Below, piece after piece: positions 54,238-64,000 of a stretch of 64,000 nt of DNA. The notes under the pieces were generated by a model. The model was not told where the DNA came from and made no database searches. It saw nothing but the letters and a program-made list of their open reading frames with translations. Position 1 is the stretch's first letter. Each line of letters starts with the position of its first letter. This DNA is from Sorex araneus (Eukaryota; Chordata; Mammalia; Eulipotyphla; Soricidae), in contig NC_073307.1 in the NCBI RefSeq assembly GCF_027595985.1, forward strand, positions 47,346,509 to 47,410,508. The letters run 5' to 3'. Both the position numbers and the translations under genes were made by a program.

Positions 54238-54346
54238 GGCCAGAGAGACAGCCAACAGACTGCAGCACGTGCTTTGCACGTGGGAAGCCTGGATCCAACC
54301 CCAGCACTGCACAGTCCCTGGTACACTAGCAGGTGGGAACCCCTCA
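54238..54346 (+). mobile_element. Old short SINE
   Basis: Sense; GGGGCCAGAGAGACAGCC head, GGATCCAACCCCAGCAC. Its A-rich tail was the target of the U6 insertion. Confidence 0.6.
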
Positions 54347-54364
54347 AAAGAAAAATAAACAACT

Positions 54365-54394
54365 GTCCTCGCTTCGGCAGCACATATACTAAAA
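54365..54394 (+). pseudogene. 3'-truncated U6 snRNA retropseudogene
   Basis: The 30 bases beginning GTCCTCGCTTCGGCAGCACA match the 5' end of spliceosomal U6 snRNA with one mismatch (third base), stopping after ACTAAAA. Flanked by a perfect 19-bp duplication AAAGAAAAATAAACAACTG (54347-54365, 54396-54414). No poly(A) tail and no 3' part of U6, so not a functional gene. Confidence 0.92.
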
Positions 54395-54642
54395 CAAAGA
54401 AAAATAAACAACTGAATAAAACAGAATTTCACTCTCTGCATCACTGTCACCTAGAACCAAACTACTAAGTGTGGACTGGATCTGGTCTCCATTGGGTGTG
54501 GCCCCAAAACTAAACAAAAAGAAAACTCAACTCACTATTAAAAGAAATAATAGAACAAATACAGAAATGGAACGATATCCCTTGATCACTAGTTGAAAGA
54601 TTTAGCATTATTAAAATGACTATTCAAGGGTCTATAAATGGA

Positions 54643-54985
54643 CTATAAAACCAAGCTCCCAGAAGCGTGCTGACATCTTATGGCCTAGTTCTCCCTCTGG
54701 GAGAGCCTGGCAAGCTATTGAGAGTTTCCTGCCCACATGGGAGAGCTTTGCAAACCCCCCATGGCATATTCATATGCCAAAACCAGTAAAAATGATAGGT
54801 CTCATCCCCCTGACCCTGAAAGAGCCTCCAATGCGGCAATTTTGGGAAGGACGAGTAAAGAGAGGCTTCTAAAATCTCAGGGCTAGGACAAATGAAGATG
54901 TTACTGAGACTGCTCGAGAAATTTGACGATCAATGGGATGATGACGACGATGATGAGGAGGATGATGATGATGATGATGATGATT
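54643..54985 (-). mobile_element. Extended repeat, left arm of an inverted pair, with (GAT)n
   Basis: Antisense relative of 55704-56052: CTATAAAACCAAGCTCCCAG, TAGTTCTCCCTCTGGGAGAG, CTGACCCTGAAAGAGCCTCC, CTCGAGAAATTTGACGATC, then GAT/GAC units at 54938-54983. Confidence 0.8.
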
Positions 54986-54989
54986 CAAG

Positions 54990-55140
54990 GGTCTAGATAA
55001 ATAGTACAAAGGTTAAGGCACTTATGTGTGGTCTACCCTGGTTCAATCCCCAACACTACATATGATCCTCTGAGCGCTGCCAGGAGACATTCCTGAGCAA
55101 AGTCAGGAATAAGCCTTGAGCACTGCCATGCATGACCCAA
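54990..55140 (+). mobile_element. Old short SINE
   Basis: Sense; AAATAGTACAAAGG head, GGTTCAATCCCCAACAC, GCACTGCCATGCATGACCC. Confidence 0.65.
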
Positions 55141-55354
55141 AAACAAAAATTAAAAAATATAATGCGATCTGTATCCATATTTCACACCATACGCAAAGTT
55201 AATTCAAAATAAATTAGAGATATAGGTATCTAACATGAATCCATAAGATATATAGAGGAAAACATAGGCAGAATTCTACATGATGTTGACTTTGGGGTAT
55301 GTTAAATGTTTCAATACCATTGGTTAAAAAAGAAACAAAAGTAAATCAAATAAA

Positions 55355-55525
55355 GGGCTGGAGTGATAGTACAGAGAATAGGGTGCTTGCCTTGTATGCA
55401 GTCGACCTTGTTTCAATCTCTGGCACCCCATATGGTCCCCGAGCACCACCAGGAGTAATTTCTGAGTGCAGAGCCAGGAGTAAGCCCTGAGCACTGACGG
55501 AGCTTGCCTCCCCCAAAACCAAAAA
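55355..55525 (+). mobile_element. Short SINE
   Basis: Sense; GGGCTGGAGTGATAGTACAG head, CAGGAGTAATTTCTGAGTGC body. Confidence 0.85.
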
Positions 55526-55561
55526 TAAATAAATAGTTTTAGAAAATAAATGAAAAAAATC

Positions 55562-55702
55562 TGAAGACCAAAGAGATAAGCAGTAGATAAGGTGCTTGCT
55601 CGGTATGTGGCTGACCCAGGTTTGAATTCCCAGCAACAAATATGGTCCACTGAGCACTGCAGGGACCATTCCTGACCAGGAATAAGCTCTGGGCACCACT
55701 GG

Positions 55703-55703
<1 letters not shown>
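55562..55703 (+). mobile_element. Old short SINE
   Basis: Sense; GACCAAAGAGATAAGC head, GGTTTGAATTCCCAGC; its tail meets the (ATC)n repeat. Confidence 0.65.
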
Positions 55704-55740
<37 letters not shown>

Positions 55741-56415
55741 TATCATCATCCCATTGATCATCGAATTTCTCGAGCAGTCTCAGTAACGTCTCCATTCGTC
55801 CTAGCCCTGAGATTTTAGCAGCCTCTCTTTACTTGTCCTTCCCAATGGTATTGCATTGGAGGCTCTTTCAGGGTCAGGGGAATGAGACCCATCATTGTGA
55901 CTGGTTTGGGCATATGAATACGCCACAGGGAGTTTGCCAGGCTCTCCCATGCGGGCAGGAAACTCTTGGTAGCTTGCCACATTCTCCGAGAGGGAGAACT
56001 AGGCTATAAGAGGCTATAAGTGCGGCCGCAGCTTCCAGGAGCTTGATTTTATAGTCTCTGGATGTTGGCCATTGATGGGATTACATGGCACCAGGGGCAG
56101 CTTCTGGTGTGACTGCCTAGCTACTGGAAAATGGGGGATCTGGGCGGAAGAGGCCCAGTCCCGATCTGAGCAGGTTTAGAGATATCAGCTCCAGGTCCTG
56201 CACACCTGGGTTCCCTCTGCCAGTTCCTTATGCGTGAGGCTCATCCGAACATGTGGAGAGGGGCTTTGAGCATGAATGTGGCTGGGCTCAAGAAATCTTC
56301 GGCTTCGGGGCTCTGCTCAGGGTGGGGAAGGAAATTCAACCCACCCCCTCCAAGGTGCCCCGGTAAAGACAGCCAGGCTCGGGGGCAAGAGACTCTCCGG
56401 GCACCATTGGGTATG
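55704..56415 (+). mobile_element. Extended repeat, right arm of an inverted pair, with (ATC)n
   Basis: (ATC)n at 55704-55750, then long-SINE-like sequence to about 56010, then a further ~400-bp segment (CTTCCAGGAGCTTGATTTTA to CCAGGCTCGGGGGCAAG) also found at 58800-59220. Confidence 0.75.
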
Positions 56416-57049
56416 ATCCCCAAAACCAAAATATAAAATAGGATTAAAAAAAAATGTTTCTGCATCACAAAAGATGAAGTTTTGGAAAAATAAGTCACAA
56501 AATATCACCAGCTCCTGTGTGGCAATGGAAGACAGTGTAGAGGCAGAAATATGGGAATCACAGCAACTCTGGGGAGAGAGCCTGGCCCACCTCCTCCAGG
56601 CAGGCTGGATCTCCTCTGTGAAATACTCTTATCGGTGGGAGGGAAATTCTCATCTGCTTCTGGACTTGTGCTTTGCTTTGCTTTATTTTGGGTGAAAGAG
56701 ACACACCTGTTGGTGCTCAGAGACGCCTCCTGGATTTGTGCCTCAGGAGTCACCTTGAGCAAAACAACTAAGATGCCCAACTCCAGATGAATGGACTGCG
56801 AAGTTGTGGTATATAGACACAATGGGATACTGCTGTTTAAAATTTAATTTTAAACCATTTAAGTTATACCATGTGGGAAGTTCTAGAAAGGTTTCTACAT
56901 TTAGGTAACAACTACAAGTGTCCCGGGACTGGGCTAGAGCTTCGTTTCCTCCTGGAAGGGCAAGGAGACCTACTTCAGACCTTTGTAGCATCTTCGTCCT
57001 TGGCTTCACTGCACTCCCAGTGAGCTCTCAGCACAAATCTCCTGTAGAT
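56416..57049. other. Presumed PDE6A intron 5, with old repeat scraps
   Basis: 56690-56760 resembles an old antisense SINE. 56765-56840 resembles the L1 ORF2 end (AAGATGCCCAACTCCAG, GATGAATGGACTGCG). Confidence 0.4.
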
Positions 57050-57175
57050 GGATCTGGAGAGATAGTACCGACCCCTGTGTCCCATAGGGTCCCCCTGAGC
57101 ACCACCAGGAGTGATCTCTGAACACAGGGCCAAGAGTCAGCCTTGGACACCACTGGTTGGCGCCCCAAATCCCCC
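57050..57175 (+). mobile_element. Old SINE
   Basis: Sense; GGATCTGGAGAGATAGTACC head joined to GAGCACCACCAGGAGTG by deletion. Confidence 0.6.
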
Positions 57176-57511
57176 ACACACAATTTTTAAAATAAGTAAA
57201 TAAATAAATGGAACAAGACTCCTGTAGAAAGTTTGGGAATGAACGTTTTTTTTTAAACCCTCAAGGGAAATAGTTTCCTTTCACAGAAAGGAACAAAAAG
57301 GTCGGTGTGCTTTTGGTACATGGGACTTTTCCACACACTGTAGCTCAGCCAACTTGCCTTCAAGGCCATATTCATGGAGGAACCCACCAGGTTTGGGAAG
57401 TGAAGTGAGCCATCAATGGGCACGTTGTTACCTCTAGCTGAACACAGGGATCTTTGAAAGACTCTCATAAGTACAGTCACTGCCAAATCATCAGGAAAGG
57501 AAAATGCCACT
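57176..57511. other. Presumed PDE6A intron 5, unique
   Basis: An 85-codon minus-strand open frame (57253-57510) has no recognisable similarity and no splice context. Confidence 0.4.
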
Positions 57512-57645
57512 TTTTTTCAGTTTGGTTTTACGCAGTGTTCAGGGGTTTGCTCCCAGCTCTGTGCTCAGGAGTTGCCCTGCAGACCATGGGAGTCTAGGGG
57601 CTCTTTTGCATTTTGGAAGTCCATTGAGTTATGCTTCCAGTCCTA
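57512..57645 (-). mobile_element. Old short SINE
   Basis: Antisense; GTGTTCAGGGGTTTGCTCCC, ATGCTTCCAGTCC. Confidence 0.55.
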
Positions 57646-57673
57646 GAAAACCACTTTAAAATATTCATTTTTA

Positions 57674-57856
57674 GGAGCTGGAGCAATAGCACAGCGAGTA
57701 GGGCATTTGCCTTGCACGAGGCCAACCCGGGTTCGATTCCCAGCATCCCATATTGTCCCCCGAGCACTGCCAGGAGTAATTCCTGAGTGCATGAGCCAGG
57801 AGTAAGCCTTGTGCATTGACGGGCATGACCCCCCCCAAAAAAAGAGAAAAAACAAG
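57674..57856 (+). mobile_element. Young short SINE, first of a tandem pair
   Basis: Sense full-length; flanked by TTAAAATATTCATTTTT (57656-57672 and 57857-57873). Confidence 0.94.
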
Positions 57857-57876
57857 TTAAAATATTCATTTTTGGG

Positions 57877-58053
57877 GGGGGGGGCTGGAGCAATAGCACA
57901 GCGGGTAGTGCGTTTGCCTTGCACGCGGCCAACCCGGGTTCTAATCCCAGCATCCCATATGGTCCCCTGAGCACCGCCAGGGGTAATTCCTGAGTGAAGA
58001 GCCAGGAGTAACCCTTGTGCATCGCTGGGTGTGACCCAAAAACCAAAAAAAAA
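57877..58053 (+). mobile_element. Young short SINE, second of a tandem pair
   Basis: Sense full-length; left flank is the right target duplication of the previous SINE, right flank ATTCATTTTT at 58056-58065. Confidence 0.93.
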
Positions 58054-58084
58054 AAATTCATTTTTATTTATTTTTTATTTAATT

Positions 58085-58180
58085 ATTTTATTTTATTTTT
58101 ATAAAGTTGTTCACAATAATTCATTACGTTTAATATTCAGACACCAATCCCACCACCAGTGCACCCTCCCACCACCATGA
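58085..58180 (-). mobile_element. Unclassified interspersed repeat, copy 3 (3' end)
   Basis: Antisense of the 3' ends of 8640-9092 and 40045-40785: TTGTTCACAATAATTCATTA, CCCACCACCAGTGCACC. Confidence 0.6.
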
Positions 58181-58224
58181 GGAAAGTGTGTGAAGATTGT
58201 TGTATTTCATCCTGAAGCCATTAA

Positions 58225-58745
58225 GCCCTTGTGAAAGAGATTATAAGCATGTATGTTAGACCCAAAAAAATGTGTGCTACTCTTGGTGCATCAGTGGTGT
58301 AGACTATGAGCGTGTACCCAAGGACAGTAGATACAAGGGCCAAGAGGATTGCCCCATAGCTGGAAGACTGTTTCATGAGTGGAGGGAAGAAGGCAGATGG
58401 AATAGAGAAGGGATCACTAAGAAAATGATGGCTGGAGGAATCAGTTGGGACGGGAGATGCATGCCAAAAGTAGATAATGGACCAAACATGATGAACTCTC
58501 AGTGTCTGTGTTGCAAGCTATAATGCCCAAAAGTAGAGAGACAGTATGGGGAATATTGTCTGCCATGAAGGCAGGGAGAGGGTGGGAAAGGGGGGTATAT
58601 CCGGGATATCAGTGGTGGGGAATGTGCACTGGTGGAGGGATGGGTGTTTGATCATTGTGAGATTGTAACCCAAACATGAAAGTTTGTAACGATCTCATAG
58701 TGATTCAATAAAATAAAAAAATTAATAAAAAATAAAAAATAAATA
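58225..58745 (+). mobile_element. L1 3' UTR
   Basis: Sense; CAAGGACAGTAGATACAAGG, GCATGCCAAAAGTAGATAATGG, GCACTGGTGGAGGGATGGGTG, ends ATAGTGATTCAATAAAATAA. Confidence 0.85.
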
Positions 58746-58799
58746 AAAGTACTAGCTAGCAAAAAAAAAAAAAGAGTGTGAGAGGTTACTCCAGGAATT

Positions 58800-59220
58800 C
58801 TGAAATTTAGAATATGATTATACAGCAGATTCACTTGTGGGTAAGGTTTATGTCACTCTCTTCCAGGAGCTTTATTTCAGAGTCTCTGCATCTTGGCCAT
58901 TGCTGAGATCATATAGCACCAGGGGCAGTTTGTGGGTGTGACTGCAAACCTACCATTAAACTTGGGAGATGGAGAGAAGAGACCCATTCCCGCTCTGAGT
59001 GAGCTTGGAGATTTCAGTCACAGGTCCTGCATACCTGGGTTTTTCCGCAGGTTCCCTCATGGGTGAGCCTCGTCCGAGCTTGTGGAGGGTAGCCAGGAGC
59101 ATGGCTGCACTTGGCTTCTGGAGGTTTTTGACTGCCAGGGTTCTTCTGGGGTGGGGAGGGAAACTCAACCCACCCCCCTCTGAGTTGCCTCAGTGAAGAC
59201 AGCCTGGTGTGGGGTCAAGA
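58800..59220 (+). mobile_element. Unclassified repeat, second copy of the 56000-56415 segment
   Basis: CTTCCAGGAGCTTTATTTCA, ATAGCACCAGGGGCAG, CAGGTCCTGCATACCTGGG, GGGTGAGCCTCGTCCGAGC and AACTCAACCCACCCCCCTC follow the same order as at 56020-56395. Confidence 0.75.
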
Positions 59221-59271
59221 CGTTCTATCTTATATTTATTTTTTATGAACTTTTTAATATCTTTCTTTTCT

Positions 59272-59455
59272 TTTTCCTGTTTTTTTTTGTTTGTTTGTTT
59301 GGGGGCCATACCCAGCAGTGCTCAGGGCCTCTTTGTGGCTATGCTCTAGGGTCACTCCCGGTGGACTCAGGGGACCGTATGAAGTGCCAGAAATCAGGCT
59401 GGGTCAGCTGTGTGGCAGATGAGCACACTACCCTCTGCACTGTCGCTCCAGAACC
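59272..59455 (-). mobile_element. Old short SINE
   Basis: Antisense with a (GTTT)n tail, GGGGGCCATACCCAGCAGTG, CTGTCGCTCCAG. Confidence 0.75.
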
Positions 59456-59599
59456 TCTCTGTTTGCTTACATTCTGCATATAAATAAGAGCATCCTTCCT
59501 GTACCTTTCACTTAGCAGGAATCCCTGTGATGCCATTCAAGTTGCAGGAAAAGCAAGATTTCATTCTTTTTCATAGCTGAGTAGTATAGAAGCACTATT

Positions 59600-59818
59600 T
59601 TTGGTTTTTGTTTTGTTTTTTTGGTTTTTTGTTTGTTTGTTTGTTTGTTTGTTTGTTTGGAGGCCACACCCAGCAGTGCTCAAGGCTTACTTGGACTCGG
59701 TGCTGAGGGATCACGCCTGGTGGTGCCCAGGGGACCATAAGTGGTGCCAGGGATTGAGCCTCCAGCTCACTTGGTGCAAGACAGCCTGCTATACCTGCTA
59801 TACCATCATCTCCAGCCC
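59600..59818 (-). mobile_element. Short SINE with (GTTT)n tail
   Basis: Antisense; about nine GTTT units, GGCCACACCCAGCAGTGC, CATCTCCAGCCC. Confidence 0.8.
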
Positions 59819-60599
59819 TTGTCCCCCCAAATATGTACATCTGATGTGAATAGGGCAGATGAATTAGAAAACAAAGAAAAATATTTGAACACATGATTGC
59901 AATGATTACATCAGAGAAAAGCATCCTGAGTTTGAATGTTGGCAAGTGACTTGACCCCTCTGCATCTTGATTTCCCGAAATAACAAATTAGGACAATGAT
60001 ACACTCATGAACTCTCTGACAATAGCCGATGAAATAATCCAGGGAAAGTGCCCGCTGGGAAGTAAGTCTCAGCCTGGATGGCTGTGATTTTTTTTTTTTT
60101 TGAGAGCCTGCTGCGTGTTGGAACATGACTCACCACCATGGCCACAAGCTAACAAGGCCAGCTGATCCCCCGGGCATTACCCAGGAGGATTAGGAGGCTC
60201 AGAGAGGTTATCCCAGCCCATAAAACTGGAGAGTGGGACTGAGTTCTGGACCCAGGCCTTCACCCCCAGCCCCGCCGAGATGCACTTTGGAACAGTCCTG
60301 ATCTGCTATGTCCACAGCCCCCTGCTGTTTTCTCCACAGCTTGGCCCCAGACGTGTACTGGACTCTGGAGATAAGCTGGGATAGCACTTCCACGATGGGG
60401 AAATCAGGGACTCGTGGGAGTTATTTCGTCCAGCAGCCAACCCAGCCCTAGCGCTTTATCTTCCGATCTCTTACACCCAGACTGTCTCACATTCTTCAAG
60501 GCCTGAGACCATGCTGGCTCAGATGATACAATAATCCTTGAAGAGTGTGTTTTTTCCAAGGAAGTCGTGCAATTGGGTCAGCAGCAATTCAGCACAGAC
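59819..60599. other. Presumed PDE6A intron 5, unique
   Basis: No exon or repeat recognised; a 61-codon minus frame at 60208-60393 lacks family similarity. Confidence 0.4.
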
Positions 60600-62035
60600 A
60601 TATGGGATAAAAGACTGTTTGCTAAGGAAATAGAGACACATCCCTGGCTTATGGATTGGAAGAACTAACATTGTCAAAAATGGCAATACTCCACAAAGCA
60701 TTATACAGATTCAATGTGGTTACTATGAGGATACCCATGACATTTTTCAAAGAAATTAATCAAACATTCCTGAAATTTATATAGAAAGATTAAATCCTCA
60801 CAAATAGCTAAAGTAATCCTTGGAAAAAAGAAGGTGTGAGGTATCACCTTCACCGCTACATCTTTAAACTATACTACAAAGTTGTAGTAATTAAAACAGC
60901 ATGGTATTGGAATAAAGACAGACCCACAAACCAATGAAATTGAGTTGAGTATCCTGACACACACCCTCAAATATATGATAATTGAATCTTTGATAAGGGA
61001 GCAAGAAATATGAAGTGGAACAAGAAAAGCCTCTTTAACAAGTTAATATCAAAGATATACAAGGCACTGGTTGAACTTCACAAGAAAAAAAATAACCCCA
61101 TCAAAAATGGGGAGAAGAAATTAACAGAAACTTTCTAAGAAGAAATTTTAATGGCCAAAGGCACATGAAAAAAATTGCTCTTCACCACTAATCTCTAGGG
61201 AGATGCAACTCAAAACAACAATGAGATACTATCTCACACCACAGAGACTGGTACACACCCAAAAGAACAAGAACAACTAGTTCTGGCACTGATATAGGAC
61301 AAAGGGACTCTAATTCATTGTTGATTGGAATGCCTTTTTTGGAAAACAACATGGATATTCCTCAAAACACTAGAAAGTGAGCTCCCATTTGATCCAGAAA
61401 TACCACTTCTGGGAATATACCCTGGGGGCCCAAAAACACACAGCAGAAACACCATCTGCACACTCATATTCCATTGCAGCACTATTCAATATAGCCAGAA
61501 TTTTGAAACAACTTGGGTTCCCAAGAACAGACAAATGGAGAAAGAAACTATGGCACATCTACACAATGGAACACTATGCAGTCATTAGGAAAAATGAAGT
61601 TATAAAATTTGCCTATAAATGAATGGACATGGATATTATCATGCTGAGTGAAATGAGTCAGAAGGAGAAGGATAGATATAAAATGACTTCATTCATTCAT
61701 GGGATATAAGCATATATATATATGTAATATTAATAGTTGGAAATGATCATACTGGACAAGAGCTGAGTGTTAAAAGTAGGTAAAGGGTTTATACATGATA
61801 ATCTTTCAGTATCTGTATTGCAAGCCACAGTGCCCAAAAGGGGAGAGAGAGAAAGAGAGAGAAGTGCCTGCCATAAAGGCAGACTTGTGTGTTGGGGGGA
61901 TTATGGGAGGGAAATTGGGGACACTGTTGCTAGGAAATGTGCACTGGTGGAGAGTTGTGTGTTGGAACTGTATAACTAAAACCTAATCATGAACAACTTT
62001 GTAAAGGTATAACCTTTATCATTCAATTCAATTAC
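60600..62035 (+). mobile_element. L1 ORF2 3' half and 3' UTR
   Basis: Frameshifted ORF2: AATGGCAATACTCCACAAAGC (MAILHKA...YRFN-like), TTTAAACTATACTACAAAG (FKLYYK), ACAGCATGGTATTGG (TAWYW), FDPEIPLLGIYPGG, and FHCSTIQYSQNFETTWVPKN. Ends with the L1 3' UTR near 62030. Confidence 0.88.
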
Positions 62036-62423
62036 AAGTATCTTTCAAAAAAAAAAGATTGTCTATCACTCACCCGATAAAGGTTAATATTTAAGATATA
62101 TAAAACATTGATAGAACCATCCAAAACAAATCTTACCCCATCAAAGGATGGGGAGAGGAGATGAACTTCCTCAAAGAAGACATACACATGGCCAAAAGGC
62201 ATATGAAAAAATGCTCTATATCACTAATCATTAGGGAAATGAAAATCAAAACAAGGAGCTATCACCTCACATTACAGACTTGTACACATCAAAAAGAACA
62301 AGAATAACTAATGCTAGAATGAATGCAGGGAGAAAAGGGAAATGTCACTGCTGGGGGGAATGTCAACTGGTTCAGTCTTTCTGGAAAACAATATGAACAT
62401 TCTGCAAAAAACCTAGGAATTGA

Positions 62424-62590
62424 GGGACCAGAGATAAAGTAAAGCTCTTAGGGGAATCATGCATGCTGCCAACCCAGGTTGGATCCTCAACATCTCATAT
62501 GGTCCCCAGAGCATGCCTGGAATGATGTCTGAGCACACAACCAAGAGCAATCCCTTAGCACCATCATGTGTGACCCAAAAACAAACCAAC
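62424..62590 (+). mobile_element. Short SINE in L1
   Basis: Sense, diverged; AGGTTGGATCCTCAACATC, ATCATGTGTGACCC. A GAATTGA motif appears at both borders. Confidence 0.7.
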
Positions 62591-62709
62591 AAACAACCCT
62601 CCTCTAGGAATTGAATGCCCATTTGACCCAGCAATTCCACTTCTTGCATTTGTCCCAGGGACCCTAAAACACAATGGAGAAAACATATTTGTACACCTAT
62701 GTTCCTTGC

Positions 62710-62956
62710 GTACTGGAGTGATAGCACAACGGGTAGAGTATTTGCCTTGTACACGGCCGACCCGGGTTCGATTCCTTCATCCCTCTCAGAGAACCCAGCA
62801 AGCTACCAAGAGTATCCTGCCCGCACAGCAGAGCCTGGCAAGCTCCCCGTGGCATATTCGATATGCCAAAAACAGTAACAACAAGTCACAGTGGAGACAT
62901 TACTGGTGCCCACTTGAGCAAATCAATGAACAACGGGACGACCGTGCTACAGTGCC
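62710..62956 (+). mobile_element. Long-type SINE in L1
   Basis: Sense; target duplication TGTTCCTTGC (62700-62709, 62957-62966). Removing one duplication restores L1 continuity. Confidence 0.93.
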
Positions 62957-63498
62957 TGTTCCTTGCAACACTATCCGTAATAGCCAAAATCTGGAAACAA
63001 CCCAAGTGTCCAAGAATAGATGACTCTACAATTGGATATTACTCAGCCATAAGAAAAGATAAAATCATGCACTTTGCTACTTTATGGATGGATCTGGCCA
63101 GTATCATACTGAGTGAGGTTAGAGGAAGAGAGACCAACACAGAATGATCTCTCTCATATACAGGATATAAAGAAATAAAACGGGGTAATAATGAATGCCC
63201 AAAGGCAACAGAAACAAAGAACATGAGAACTGGTCTTCAGCGGGAATCATACTATGAAACACCTAGAGATCAACTCAAGTACACACTGAAGGCTTAATGC
63301 AACATGACTAATAACACCTCAAGTTCCCCTGTGCCGTATCATCTCCTTTCAAGTCTCCCAAGAAGGGTGGGGTATGAGATAGGAAAGGGAAGGGAACATT
63401 ACAACTATGGAGGACATGGAGGAGGAAGAGAGGGGGCTGAACGGTGATTAAGTGTTAAACATGAAACCCTATGGGTAACTACCACAAAGTTGTAAAAG

Positions 63499-63665
63499 AG
63501 GCTGGGGTGATAGTACAGTGGGGAGGGCGTTTGCCTTGCATGTGGCTGACCTGGGTTTGATCCCTGGCATCTCAAATGGTCCCACAAGCCTGCAAGGAGA
63601 GATCCCTGAGCACAGAGCTAAGAGTACACTCTGAACACTCCTGGGTTTGACCCCAAACAAGCAAA
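63499..63665 (+). mobile_element. Short SINE
   Basis: Sense; GGCTGGGGTGATAGTACAG head, GGTTTGATCCCTGGCATC B box, A-rich tail. Confidence 0.85.
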
Positions 63666-63679
63666 CAAAACAAAAAGTT

Positions 63680-63891
63680 CGCGTAAGCGGGCACCAGTAA
63701 TGTCTCTCATTGTGAGACGTATTGTTACTATTTTTGGCATATCCAATACGCCACGGGCAGCTTGCCAGCTCTGCCATGTGGGGGCGATACTCTCGGTAGC
63801 TTGCCGGGCTGTCCTAGAGGAGCGGAGGAATCAAACACGGGCCGGCCGCGTGAAAAGCAAATGCCCTACCGCTGTGCTACCGCTCCAGCCC
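63680..63891 (-). mobile_element. Long-type SINE in the tail of a short SINE
   Basis: Antisense; 11-bp target duplication AACAAAAAGTT (63669-63679, 63892-63902). Confidence 0.92.
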
Positions 63892-63904
63892 AACAAAAAG
63901 TTAT

Positions 63905-64000
63905 ATAAAAAAAATTGGAGTGCCTCTCATAGAAACTTGTGGGTGGGTGGGAGGGAAATGGGGTGGGGAGGCATTGGTAGAGGGAAGTGGACTCTGATGG
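63905..64000 (+). mobile_element. L1 3' UTR-like end, cut by the window
   Basis: GGTGGGTGGGAGGGAAATGG and TTGGTAGAGGGAAGTGG resemble the L1 3' UTR (GGTGGAGGGA block); incomplete. Confidence 0.45.

Larger units (their letters stand above)
62055..63485 (+). mobile_element. Second L1 ORF2 fragment, twice interrupted
   Basis: [24 protein letters not shown] sequence at 62185-62245, TTTGACCCAGCAATTCCAC at 62622, then after two SINEs ATCTGGAAACAACCCAAGTG and TATTACTCAGCCATAAG. Direct continuation identifies one element. Confidence 0.85.

Noticed and set aside
57253..57510. 85-codon minus-strand open frame
   Set aside because: No recognisable domain, no splice sites in frame, and no match to missing PDE6A exons 1-5.
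60208..60393. Minus-strand open frame beginning MEVLSQLISRVQY
   Set aside because: Not PDE6A N-terminal sequence and not a recognised family; chance frame in GC-rich intron.

Overview
The window is mammalian genomic DNA, not microbial. It has one large intron-rich gene, dense SINE and LINE-1 insertions, and many microsatellites. The dominant repeat is a tRNA-derived SINE of about 170 bp, present in dozens of copies on both strands. I associate it with shrews (Soricidae, SOR-type SINE); this is recognition from memory, so the organism is a probable shrew.

The gene is PDE6A, the alpha catalytic subunit of rod-photoreceptor cGMP phosphodiesterase, on the minus strand. Seventeen coding exons were placed between 53044 and 9863. 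By comparison with the 22-exon mammalian gene they are exons 6-22, encoding residue ~312 to the C-terminus: 553 codons plus stop. They cover part of GAF-B, the whole HD-type phosphodiesterase domain and the C-terminal CaaX box. All reading frames and splice phases join, every splice site is GT/AG, the catalytic residues are present, and the protein ends in Cys-Cys-Leu-Gln. Exons 1-5 were not found and should lie beyond position 64000.

Region by region: 1 to ~3945 is GC-rich with no SINEs, then becomes AT-rich and ends at a plus-strand AATAAA with two Pumilio-type motifs. This looks like the 3' end of a convergent gene, and human gene order suggests PPARGC1B. About 4 to 9.86 kb is SINE-rich and includes the PDE6A 3' UTR, whose end I cannot fix. 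From 9.86 to 53 kb are PDE6A exons 22 to 6 and their introns. These hold nested SINEs, L1 fragments on both strands, a probable 3'-UTR retrocopy and large microsatellites. From 53 to 64 kb is presumed intron 5, with a mobile-element-rich segment: a 3'-truncated U6 retropseudogene with a perfect 19-bp target duplication, an inverted repeat carrying GAT/ATC microsatellites, repeated SINE insertions at one target, and L1 ORF2 remnants.

No new gene system is evident. The most interesting material is transposon biology: two SINE families sharing one tRNA-like head, the U6 insertion, repeated target use, a target duplication with one expanded arm, and unnamed repeat families. The other point of interest is the PDE6A C-terminus, with a Gln/Ala-rich linker and a weak exon 21 donor.
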